Of a DNA stretch of 7,555 nt, positions 1-5,487 are shown one piece after another (the stretch's first letter is position 1; every line of letters begins with the position of its first letter). The notes beneath the pieces are model-generated. The model worked only from the letters and a program-made list of their open reading frames with translations. It ran no database searches and was not told where the DNA came from. Source of the DNA: Salibaculum sp031581025 (lineage in GTDB: Bacteria; Pseudomonadota; Alphaproteobacteria; Rhodobacterales; Rhodobacteraceae); assembly GCF_031581025.1 (NCBI RefSeq), contig NZ_JAVLCA010000067.1; one strand, 5' to 3'. The translations under genes were made by a program, and so were the position numbers.

Positions 1-96
1 TGCCCTGCCGCCGTCGCTTCTTTCGGTGGCCGGTGGATCACGCGCCCCTTGTCCCGGCTTGGCGTCGCATCATTCTCCCACGCGGGGCGATGACGC

Positions 97-3000
97 TCAC
101 GAAAGCGGGGCGAAGAGGTCGGTCAGGGTGGCCTCGTCGAGGGGCATGGCCTCGGCCTCGCCCGCGAACAGCGCGTCGGCAAGCGCCTGCTTGCGGGCCT
201 GCATGTCGAGGATCTTCTCCTCGACCGTCCCGGCAGCCACGAGGCGGTGCACGAACACTGGCTTGTCTTGCCCGATCCGGTGGGTGCGGTCCATCGCCTG
301 GCGCTCGACGGCTGGGTTCCACCACGGGTCATAAAGGATCACCGTGTCTGCCTCGGTCAGCGTCAGCCCGACCCCGCCCGCCTTGAGGCTGAGCAGGAAG
401 ACCGGCGCATCGCCGCCGGTGAAGGCGTCGAGCACCCCGGCGCGGTCGCGGGTCTCGCCCGTCAGGCTCAGGCTGGGGATGCCGGCCTCGGCAAGGTCGG
501 CCTCGATCAGGCGCAGCATCTCGACGAACTGCGAGAAAACCAGCACGCGCCGCCCTTCGGCCACAAGCTCGGCCAGCAGCTCACGCAGCCGGGCGCGCTT
601 GGCGCTGTCGGATACGCTGCGCGCCGCCTCGGTCCGCACCAGCGCCGGGTCGCAGCAGACCTGGCGCAGCTTCAACAACGCATCGAGCACGGTGATTCGT
701 GCTCCCGCCAGCCCCTTCTGCCCGATGGCCTCGCGCACGCGGGCATCCATGGCGCTGCGGACGGTCTCGTAGAGGGCCTGCTGGGCCCTTGGCAGCTCCA
801 CCCGGTCGAGGATCTCGGTCCGGGGCGGCAGCTCGGTGGCGACCTCCTCCTTGGTGCGGCGCAGAAGAAAGGGGCGCAGCCGGCGGTTGAGGCGCCCCTG
901 CGCGGCCGCGTCGCCGTGTTTCTCTATGGGCGTGCGAAAGACGCCCTGGAACTGCTTGCGGTCGCCCAGCAGGCCGGGGTTGACCCAGTCCACCAGCGTC
1001 CAGATGTCCTGCAGCGAGTTTTCAAGCGGCGTGCCGGTCAGCGCCAGCCGGCCCGCCGCCGGGATCTCGCGCAGCGCTTTGGCCATCTGCGCGGCCGGGT
1101 TGCGGAGCGTCTGCGCCTCGTCGAGCACGACCAACGGCCAGTCGCGCGCGGCTAGCCAGTCGCGGTCGCGCGCCAGCAGCGGATAGGTGGTTATCACCAG
1201 ATCGGCGGCGTCCGTCCGGTCGCGCCGCGCCTTGCGGGCGGGGCCGTGCAGCACCAGAACCTGCAGATTTGGTGTGAACTGCGCCGCCTGCGCCTGCCAG
1301 CTGTGCAAGAGGCTCGTCGGCACGATCAGCAGCGTCGGCCCGCCCTGTCCGGCGGCCTTGCGCGCCTGCAGCAGCGCCAGCACCTCCACCGTCTTGCCCA
1401 GCCCCATGTCGTCGGCCAGCACGCCGCCGAAACCGGCCTCCAGCAGGCTGCCCATCCAGGCCGCGCCGTAGGCCTGGTAGGGGCGCAGCTCGGCGCACAG
1501 GCCGTCGGGCGGGGTGAACTCGGTCGTTTGCGCCAGCGCCTCAAGGCTGCGCGCAAGCGGCAGGATGCCGGCATGGTCGGCAAAGCGCACGGCGCTGCCG
1601 TCGAGCGCCTCCTCGACCGCGCGCGCGACCTCGGCCTCGGCGGGGTGCAATGCGCCCAGCTCGGCGTGGTGGCTCAGCACCAGCTGAAGCAACGGCGCCA
1701 GCGGGCTGAGGTCGAGCGGGACATACCCCTGCTTGCCGCGATCGAGGAAAACGGGCTCGGCCGCCAGCCGGGCGCGCAAGGTCTCGACATCCGGCACGCC
1801 CTCGGACCAGTCGTCACGCGCCTGTTCGAGGAAGGCCGCCACCACCGGGGCCACGTCCAGCCGCTCGTCCCCGAGCTCGACGGAAAAGCCGAGCGCGAAC
1901 CAGTCATTACCCTCGAAGCCCTGCCCCGGCGCGCCGTTGGTGGTCACCGAGATCACCGGTGTCTCGTCCGCCAGCCGGTAGGGCCAGCGCCTCAACTCGA
2001 TCACCTCCCAGCCCTGGTTGCGCAGCGCGGGCACCGTGCGGAAGGCGAAGGCGAGCGCGTCTCGCGCGCGGCTTTCCTCCAGGGTGTGCAGGCTGAGTTC
2101 GCCATCGGCGAAGGTGTAATCGCAGCCCAGCAGGCGCTCGCTCGGCCAGAGCGTCTCCACCTCCTCCACCGGCAGCGCGCCGGCCTCCAGCAGGCGGGTG
2201 GCGCAGGCCCCTTCCCACGCCGCGTCACGCTCCAGCGTGACGATCTCCTCGCCCGTGACCTGCGTTGGCGCGCCATCCCCGGGGCCGACCTCGTGGCCGT
2301 CATAGACAAAGCGCAGGGTCAGCGTGGGCAGCGTGACCGGCCGACCCCAGTAGCGCGGCCCCTCGCGGGCCTGTTCGGCGCCGAGGGTCAGCCGGGCATG
2401 GCGCTGCGCGGGCGCCCGGCGGGTACGACGCAGCGCGCGCGGCGGCGGCAGGGCCAGCCCGCCCAACGTCTCGGGCAGCTCCGCGCGCAAGGGCGCGGCG
2501 TCCTCCGGCGCCACCGCCGGGCTGGTGCGCACCAGCCCCACCACATGCTCGGCCACCGGCGCGGCCAGCGCCCCGATCAGCCCCGCCTCCGCGTCGCACC
2601 AGATCGCCGCGTCATACGTCGCGTGGATGGACAGCGGCGTGCCGTCCGCATCGGCGAAGCTCAGCTGCTGGCGGCCCGCATCATCCGTGCGCCAGGCGAG
2701 CCGGGGCTCGGGGCGCGCCTCGGACCAGTGCAGATGCGCATCGGGGCGGTTGTCGGACAGCAAGCGCCCCGTCGCGCAAAGCCGCTGCAGCAAGGTGACG
2801 GCCGCCTCGCCCTTGGGCCGCAGCAGCTCGGGCAGGACATGGGCGTAATGGGTTTCCCACAGCCCCGCCTGCGCCAGCGCCGCCAGAAGCTCCAGATCGG
2901 CGGGGCGGATGAACTTTGCCGGGCCGGTGCTGCGCAGCACATGCGCCGCGTCATAGCGCTTTATGGATTTGTTGAGCGCGGTGCCGGCGGCGTTGATCCG

Positions 3001-3462
3001 GCCCTTGTGGACAACGATCTTCACCGAGATCGCTGCGGGATCGAGCACGTAGAGCAGCCGGTCCTTGACACCGTCGGGGTAGTCCTCGGGCCGCTCGGGT
3101 GCCTCGGGCGCGGTGCGGGGATAGGCCGCGCGCTCTAGCCAGCTGCGCACCTGGCGCGGCAGGCCGGGCGTCGGCGCCTCGGCGCCGGGCGTGGCGTCCG
3201 GCCCCGCGCCCCGGCTGATCAGCACGGCGGCGACATGCTTGCAATTGTGCCCCACAGGGCAGGAACAGATCCCGTCCACCAGCGCATCGCCGCTGCGGTC
3301 CAGCGTGATGCGGCACTGGTAGCTCTGCCCGCGCCCGTTGGTGACCCGCGCGCGCAGGGCGGTGTCGCTGACCCGCTCCACCGCCACGACATGCCCGCGC
3401 GCCGCGTAGTCCCGCCCGCGTGCCAGCGTGGTTGCATCGAAATATTCTCGAAGACGTCGCAT
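97..3462 (-). CDS. SWIM zinc-finger SNF2-family helicase/ATPase
   Basis: A 1121-residue superfamily 2 ATPase of the SNF2/Rad54 group, which uses ATP to move along double-stranded DNA and displace or remodel bound proteins. Seen in the sequence: a SWIM zinc finger near the N-terminus (C66, C68, C74, H76 in CSCPVGHNCKH), a long middle region without a recognised motif (about 100-640), then the two helicase lobes. Lobe 1 has motif I DDMGLGKT (684-691), motif II DEAQ (781-784) and motif III LTGTPLENS (808-816). Lobe 2 has VLVFSQF (973-979), a motif V stretch with SLKAGGVGLTLTEAD (1025-1039) and motif VI DRTHRIGQ (1058-1065). All key motifs look intact. The ATG at 3462 follows a purine-rich GGGGCAAGGGGC. 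The frame stays open upstream to 3705, but that extension would cross the inverted repeat of the neighbouring element and reads as non-protein. Bacterial SWIM-SNF2 proteins are mostly uncharacterised, so the cellular role is unknown. Confidence 0.93.
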   Translation of the reverse strand: MRRLREYFDATTLARGRDYAARGHVVAVERVSDTALRARVTNGRGQSYQCRITLDRSGDALVDGICSCPVGHNCKHVAAVLISRGAGPDATPGAEAPTPGLPRQVRSWLERAAYPRTAPEAPERPEDYPDGVKDRLLYVLDPAAISVKIVVHKGRINAAGTALNKSIKRYDAAHVLRSTGPAKFIRPADLELLAALAQAGLWETHYAHVLPELLRPKGEAAVTLLQRLCATGRLLSDNRPDAHLHWSEARPEPRLAWRTDDAGRQQLSFADADGTPLSIHATYDAAIWCDAEAGLIGALAAPVAEHVVGLVRTSPAVAPEDAAPLRAELPETLGGLALPPPRALRRTRRAPAQRHARLTLGAEQAREGPRYWGRPVTLPTLTLRFVYDGHEVGPGDGAPTQVTGEEIVTLERDAAWEGACATRLLEAGALPVEEVETLWPSERLLGCDYTFADGELSLHTLEESRARDALAFAFRTVPALRNQGWEVIELRRWPYRLADETPVISVTTNGAPGQGFEGNDWFALGFSVELGDERLDVAPVVAAFLEQARDDWSEGVPDVETLRARLAAEPVFLDRGKQGYVPLDLSPLAPLLQLVLSHHAELGALHPAEAEVARAVEEALDGSAVRFADHAGILPLARSLEALAQTTEFTPPDGLCAELRPYQAYGAAWMGSLLEAGFGGVLADDMGLGKTVEVLALLQARKAAGQGGPTLLIVPTSLLHSWQAQAAQFTPNLQVLVLHGPARKARRDRTDAADLVITTYPLLARDRDWLAARDWPLVVLDEAQTLRNPAAQMAKALREIPAAGRLALTGTPLENSLQDIWTLVDWVNPGLLGDRKQFQGVFRTPIEKHGDAAAQGRLNRRLRPFLLRRTKEEVATELPPRTEILDRVELPRAQQALYETVRSAMDARVREAIGQKGLAGARITVLDALLKLRQVCCDPALVRTEAARSVSDSAKRARLRELLAELVAEGRRVLVFSQFVEMLRLIEADLAEAGIPSLSLTGETRDRAGVLDAFTGGDAPVFLLSLKAGGVGLTLTEADTVILYDPWWNPAVERQAMDRTHRIGQDKPVFVHRLVAAGTVEEKILDMQARKQALADALFAGEAEAMPLDEATLTDLFAPLS

Positions 3463-3486
3463 GCCCCTTGCCCCTGCCCAGCCACT

Positions 3487-3505
3487 GGACCGGTATAACC
3501 GGTCC
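3487..3505. promoter_or_regulatory. Perfect inverted repeat upstream of the SNF2 gene, possible operator/promoter
   Basis: GGACCGGT-ATA-ACCGGTCC is a perfect 8-bp inverted repeat with a 3-nt spacer, 25 bp upstream of the helicase ATG. On the minus strand its centre reads TTATAC, a plausible -10 hexamer, with TTTCGG 16 nt further upstream as a weak -35. A dyad over the -10 box would suit an operator. It lies in the native gap, outside the TA element, so it could give the helicase its own promoter. No T-tract follows, so a rho-independent terminator is unlikely. No regulator is identified. Confidence 0.4.
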
Positions 3506-3527
3506 GGGCCGGGGCCGAAAGCGGCAG

Positions 3528-3535
3528 GGGTCAGG
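3528..3535 (+). repeat. Left copy of putative 8-bp target-site duplication
   Basis: GGGTCAGG lies immediately outside the left inverted repeat and is repeated exactly at 4576-4583, immediately outside the right one. The identity extends to 14 bp (3527-3540 against 4575-4588), so the duplication could be counted as 8 bp, or as 10 bp if the inverted repeat is taken as 23 bp. Which copy is ancestral cannot be told; the right copy contains the recombinase stop codon. Confidence 0.55.
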
Positions 3536-3559
3536 CCCAGCCCCTTACGACAAGTGTTG
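3536..3559 (+). repeat. Left terminal inverted repeat of the mqsRA element
   Basis: The outer half reads CCCAGCCCCT and the inner half ACGACAAGTGTTG, separated by one T. It matches the reverse complement of 4552-4575 at 22 of 24 positions; the differences are T3546 (C in the partner) and G3554 (A in the partner). The similarity stops sharply on both sides. It is followed at 3559-3569 by a small perfect dyad, GCAATAATTGC, that the right end lacks. Confidence 0.6.
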
Positions 3560-3759
3560 CAATAATTGCTTCTGCTGGCCGTCCTGTGGCCAACATTCCT
3601 TTTCACACAAGACCCTTGATGTCGTCTCGGAGGGAGAGATCGGGTGAGTTTCGTCTCGGCAATATCTTCGACAGCGATGAGGCTACCGCCTCGCAAGCCG
3701 GTCAATGCCTCGGCGACGGCACTGGACCACTTGCAAATACACCATTATGGTGCTATGCG
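3560..3759 (+). other. Leader between left inverted repeat and mqsR
   Basis: About 200 bases with no gene I can support. The mqsR frame is open back to an ATG at 3586, but the 58 extra residues resemble nothing in the MqsR family and there is no ribosome-binding site there. Seen: the dyad GCAATAATTGC at the left end (3559-3569), a 9-bp direct repeat TCGTCTCGG (3622-3630 and 3651-3659), a small stem GAGGC-TACC-GCCTC (3679-3692), and the candidate operator at 3740-3752. No confident -35/-10 pair for mqsR was found. Confidence 0.4.
3740..3752 (+). promoter_or_regulatory. Candidate operator of the mqsRA operon
   Basis: CACCAT-T-ATGGTG is a perfect 6-bp inverted repeat with a one-base centre, ending 7 nt before the mqsR start codon. 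Antitoxins of the MqsA family are known to bind short palindromes in their own promoter through the C-terminal helix-turn-helix, and this is the best-placed dyad. It contains CATTAT, a possible -10 (4 of 6 matches to consensus); in that case the transcript would have almost no leader. Binding by this MqsA is inferred. Confidence 0.45.
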
Positions 3760-4059
3760 ATGGAGAAGAAAAAACCAACATACGACCTCGAATCCATTCA
3801 AGCGTCTGCTGGCGCGACGATGGGAATCACGAACGCCGCCATACAAGGCGCGGCAGAGATGGGAATGACACGGGCCGACATGATTGGTGTCATCAAGGGC
3901 CTGAATCGCCGTGATTTCTACAAGTCGATGACCACGTACCGTAATCACAGGGTGTGGATGGATGTCTATCATGGGCGAGCCGATGGGTACGAGATCTACA
4001 TCAAGTTCGTGCAGGACACCGTCGCTGAGTTCACCTGCACGTCCTTTAAGGAGAAATGA
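3760..4059 (+). CDS. mqsR: MqsR-family toxin (mRNA interferase)
   Basis: A 99-residue protein matching E. coli MqsR (98 residues) along its length: it starts MEKKKP, contains DFYKSMTTY (52-60) and VWMDVY (65-70), and ends SFKEK. MqsR is a RelE-fold, ribosome-independent endoribonuclease that cuts mRNA mainly at GCU sites, halting growth unless bound by MqsA. Residues linked to activity in E. coli (K56, Q68, Y81, K96, from memory) correspond here to K55, M67, Y80 and K97, so the glutamine is replaced by methionine. The ATG at 3760 is chosen because the protein then begins exactly like E. coli MqsR. No Shine-Dalgarno sequence precedes it, unlike the next gene, which could keep toxin synthesis below antitoxin synthesis. 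The gene is first in a two-gene operon, toxin before antitoxin as in E. coli. Assignment is firm; activity is inferred. Confidence 0.93.
   Translation: MEKKKPTYDLESIQASAGATMGITNAAIQGAAEMGMTRADMIGVIKGLNRRDFYKSMTTYRNHRVWMDVYHGRADGYEIYIKFVQDTVAEFTCTSFKEK
4048..4053 (+). promoter_or_regulatory. Strong ribosome-binding site of mqsA
   Basis: AAGGAG lies 7 nt before the ATG at 4061, inside the last codons of mqsR. It fixes the mqsA start and rejects the in-frame ATG at 3962, which lies deep within mqsR. It contrasts with the absence of any such site before mqsR. Confidence 0.8.
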
Positions 4060-4060
4060 G

Positions 4061-4495
4061 ATGCCTGGAGTTGAAGAAACAAGAGTGCATCCGGAAACTG
4101 GCGGGACGCTCGTTCGCGGCGTTCGCACCGTCACGCTTACTTTTCGCTCTCAAAGCGAGACGGTTGAGTTGCCGGGCTGGTATCCAGTCGACGACCCCAC
4201 TGCGGACCAGGGCATCCACGATGCCAAGGACATGCAGGTGTCGGATCGCGCGATCAACACCATGAAGGCCCGAGAGACCGGCGTGATGACTCCGGAGCAA
4301 GTCCGGTCAGTTCGCAAGAAACTGAGACTTTCGCAGCGTGACGCGGGTCGCATCATTGGCGGCGGACCGAATGCATTTCAGAAATATGAATCGGGAGGCG
4401 TCGTGTTGAGCAAAGCCGCTGACACGGCCCTGCGACTTCTGTCGAATAATCCGAAGCGCCTCGATGAGATTCTGGACGAGCAGCACATGGTTTGA
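4061..4495 (+). CDS. mqsA: MqsA-family antitoxin (Xre-type helix-turn-helix), lacking the zinc site
   Basis: A 144-residue antitoxin that should neutralise MqsR through its N-terminal domain and repress the operon through its C-terminal domain. The C-terminal helix-turn-helix (about 77-132) is clear: VRKKLRLSQRDA (84-95), then GGGPNAFQKYESG (100-112), aligning with GGGVNAFSRYEKG of E. coli MqsA; the DNA-contacting Asn is N104 and the contacting Arg is K108 here. The N-terminal domain is recognisable by VRTVTLTFRSQSETVELPGWY (around 21-41) and DMQVSDRAINTMKA (57-70). E. coli MqsA binds zinc through two cysteine pairs. This protein has no cysteine at all: HPETG occupies the first knuckle and YPVDDPTADQ the second. 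The start lies 1 nt after the mqsR stop, with a strong ribosome-binding site. It is followed by a terminator at 4528-4551. Family assignment is firm. Confidence 0.92.
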   Translation: MPGVEETRVHPETGGTLVRGVRTVTLTFRSQSETVELPGWYPVDDPTADQGIHDAKDMQVSDRAINTMKARETGVMTPEQVRSVRKKLRLSQRDAGRIIGGGPNAFQKYESGGVVLSKAADTALRLLSNNPKRLDEILDEQHMV

Positions 4496-4527
4496 TCGTG
4501 ACTCCCGCCAATTTCGATAGCGACGTG

Positions 4528-4551
4528 AAGCCCGCAAATATTTGCGGGCTT
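4528..4551 (+). terminator. Palindromic terminator of the mqsRA operon
   Basis: A perfect 24-bp palindrome (12-bp arms AAGCCCGCAAAT and its complement) starts 33 bp after the mqsA stop. The outer stem is GC-rich and the centre is AT-rich, so about 4 central bases would form the loop; the stem ends in TT followed by CAACATTTG. The T-tract is short, so strength is uncertain. Being symmetric, it could also weaken minus-strand transcription leaving the recombinase gene. It directly abuts the right inverted repeat. Confidence 0.7.
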
Positions 4552-4575
4552 CAACATTTGTCGTGAGGGGCTGGG
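4552..4575 (-). repeat. Right terminal inverted repeat of the mqsRA element
   Basis: This is the reverse complement of 3536-3559 with two differences. It begins CAACATTTGTCGTG on the plus strand and ends GAGGGGCTGGG, three bases short of the recombinase stop codon. It separates the TA terminator from the recombinase gene. Confidence 0.6.
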
Positions 4576-4583
4576 GGGTCAGG
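4576..4583 (+). repeat. Right copy of putative 8-bp target-site duplication
   Basis: GGGTCAGG is identical to 3528-3535. The TCA inside it (4579-4581) is the TGA stop codon of the minus-strand recombinase. Because the target was duplicated, the insertion would have left the recombinase reading frame complete. Confidence 0.55.
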
Positions 4584-5487
4584 CCCAGACGTTATGCTCG
4601 GCCTGCTGCAAGTAGCGCGCCAGCGCGTTGACGGATTTCCACCCGCCCGCGCGCATGATGGCCGCGGTGTCGAACCCCCTGATGAGCAGGTCCTGCGCGG
4701 CGCCAACGCGCATCGAATGGCCGCTAAAGGCGGCAATTTCGGCGGCATCGGCGCCGGTGCGTTGGGCGGCCGTCTTGACGATCCGCTTGACCGTGGTGGT
4801 GCTCAGGCCTCGCGCCACTGCCTTGCCCTGGTAGATGGGGCAGAAGAGCCAGTCGATCTCCGGCCCCCGCCAGTCGAGCCAATCCTCCACCAGTTTCGCC
4901 GTGCGCGCGGATGTGAAGGCAATGCGGCCCGCGCCGAAGGGATCGGACTTGCTGCGCCGGATCAGGACCCGCAGCGTGCCATCATCGCGCGCCGCGATAT
5001 CGTCGCTCCGCAGGGCAACAAGCTCCGCGCGGCGCGTCAGAAGCTCGTAGCCAAGCGCCAGCATTGCCCGGTTGCGCAGCCCCCAGCGCGTGTCGGGCTC
5101 GGCGGCGAGAAACCGGTCGAGATACGCCCGCGTCAGCCCCTTGGCCTGCGCCGGGCGGACGGCCCTGCGCCGCCGCACGCGGCGCAGGGCGAGGTTGATC
5201 TCCTCCTGCCCGGTCGGGTCGGGCAGGTGCAGCAGCCTGTGCGCCTTCCGCACGGCATAGAGGCGGCGCTGCACCGTCGCGGGGGCGAGGTCACGGCCCT
5301 GCGCCTCGATGAACTCGCACAGGGTCGCGGGCGCGCAGGGAAACGGCCGGATGTCGTGGTCGGCGCACCAGGCCTCAAAAGCGGCCAGGTCACAGAAATA
5401 CCCGCGAATCGTCGCCGGCGCATACGCGCCTTCCAGCCGCGCCATCGCGCGGCGCCAGTCACGCGGCGGATCGGGGGTTTCAGCCAT
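4579..5487 (-). CDS. Cre-like tyrosine recombinase/integrase
   Basis: A 302-residue site-specific recombinase, a typical length for the XerC/XerD/Cre group, which joins DNA through a covalent 3'-phosphotyrosine. The N-terminal core-binding helices span about 10-110 and the catalytic domain about 118-302. Catalytic residues seen: R152 in TRRAEL, K180 in RRSKSD, H257 and R260 in SGHSMRVGAAQD, W283 in AGGWKS, and nucleophile Y292 in ARYLQQ. The second histidine box is Trp, and the block GHSMRVGAAQD followed by IMRAGGWKSVN closely resembles phage P1 Cre (GHSARVGAARD, IMQAGGWTNVN). The ATG at 5487 is preferred to an in-frame TTG at 5505: it overlaps the protease stop by 8 nt and has GGGGAAGGG just upstream, suggesting translational coupling. 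The gene ends inside the repeat flanking the mqsRA element. The target site and job (integration, plasmid resolution or other) cannot be read from the sequence. Confidence 0.92.
   Translation of the reverse strand: MAETPDPPRDWRRAMARLEGAYAPATIRGYFCDLAAFEAWCADHDIRPFPCAPATLCEFIEAQGRDLAPATVQRRLYAVRKAHRLLHLPDPTGQEEINLALRRVRRRRAVRPAQAKGLTRAYLDRFLAAEPDTRWGLRNRAMLALGYELLTRRAELVALRSDDIAARDDGTLRVLIRRSKSDPFGAGRIAFTSARTAKLVEDWLDWRGPEIDWLFCPIYQGKAVARGLSTTTVKRIVKTAAQRTGADAAEIAAFSGHSMRVGAAQDLLIRGFDTAAIMRAGGWKSVNALARYLQQAEHNVWA

Larger units (their letters stand above)
3536..4575 (+). mobile_element. Putative 1.04-kb non-autonomous mobile element carrying mqsRA
   Basis: The segment is bounded by 24-bp imperfect inverted repeats (3536-3559 and 4552-4575) and flanked by a perfect 8-bp direct repeat. 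Inside are only a roughly 200-bp leader, the mqsR-mqsA pair and its terminator. There is no transposase or recombinase, so movement would need an enzyme supplied in trans, as for MITEs and similar passenger-bearing elements. The inside is visibly richer in A and T than the neighbouring genes and is read on the opposite strand, both consistent with a foreign insert. I cannot assign an IS family: the ends do not match a terminal repeat I recognise. The neighbouring tyrosine recombinase is an unlikely mobiliser of this form, since those enzymes do not normally leave 8-bp duplications. Chance repeats in GC-rich DNA are the main alternative, but 22 matches of 24 plus adjacent direct repeats argue against it. 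Confidence 0.6.

Noticed and set aside
1..41. Possible minus-strand gene starting at GTG 41 (VIHRPPKEATAAG), with AAGGGG upstream
   Set aside because: Only 13 codons are visible before the window ends, and no family can be recognised.
61..96. Imperfect hairpin after the helicase stop (GCGTC-ATC pairing with GAT-GACGC across a 2-nt bulge)
   Set aside because: The loop is long, the stem weak and there is no T-tract, so a terminator cannot be supported.
1246..3138. Long plus-strand open frame (630 codons) opposite the helicase gene
   Set aside because: It is antisense to a gene with all SNF2 motifs. Its translation is low-complexity Arg/Gln/Gly/Leu-rich, as expected from the complement of GC-rich codons, and shows no domain.
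3463..3705. N-terminal extension of the helicase by 81 residues
   Set aside because: It would run through the left inverted repeat and into the TA element, and has no family resemblance. The ATG at 3462 has a purine-rich site before it and begins a natural SWIM-SNF2 N-terminus.
3586..3759. N-terminal extension of MqsR by 58 residues
   Set aside because: The protein starting at 3760 matches E. coli MqsR end to end; the extension has no ribosome-binding site or similarity and contains the probable operator.
4528..4573. Integron attC-like site after mqsA
   Set aside because: The palindrome has no paired R/L core boxes or extrahelical-base arrangement, and no integron integrase is present; a terminator beside an inverted repeat explains it.
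3536..4575. The inverted repeats as recombination sites for the adjacent Cre-like enzyme, flipping the TA segment
   Set aside because: This is possible, but the 8-bp duplication outside the repeats fits transposition better, and the repeats lack the paired arms around a short spacer expected of a core recombinase site.
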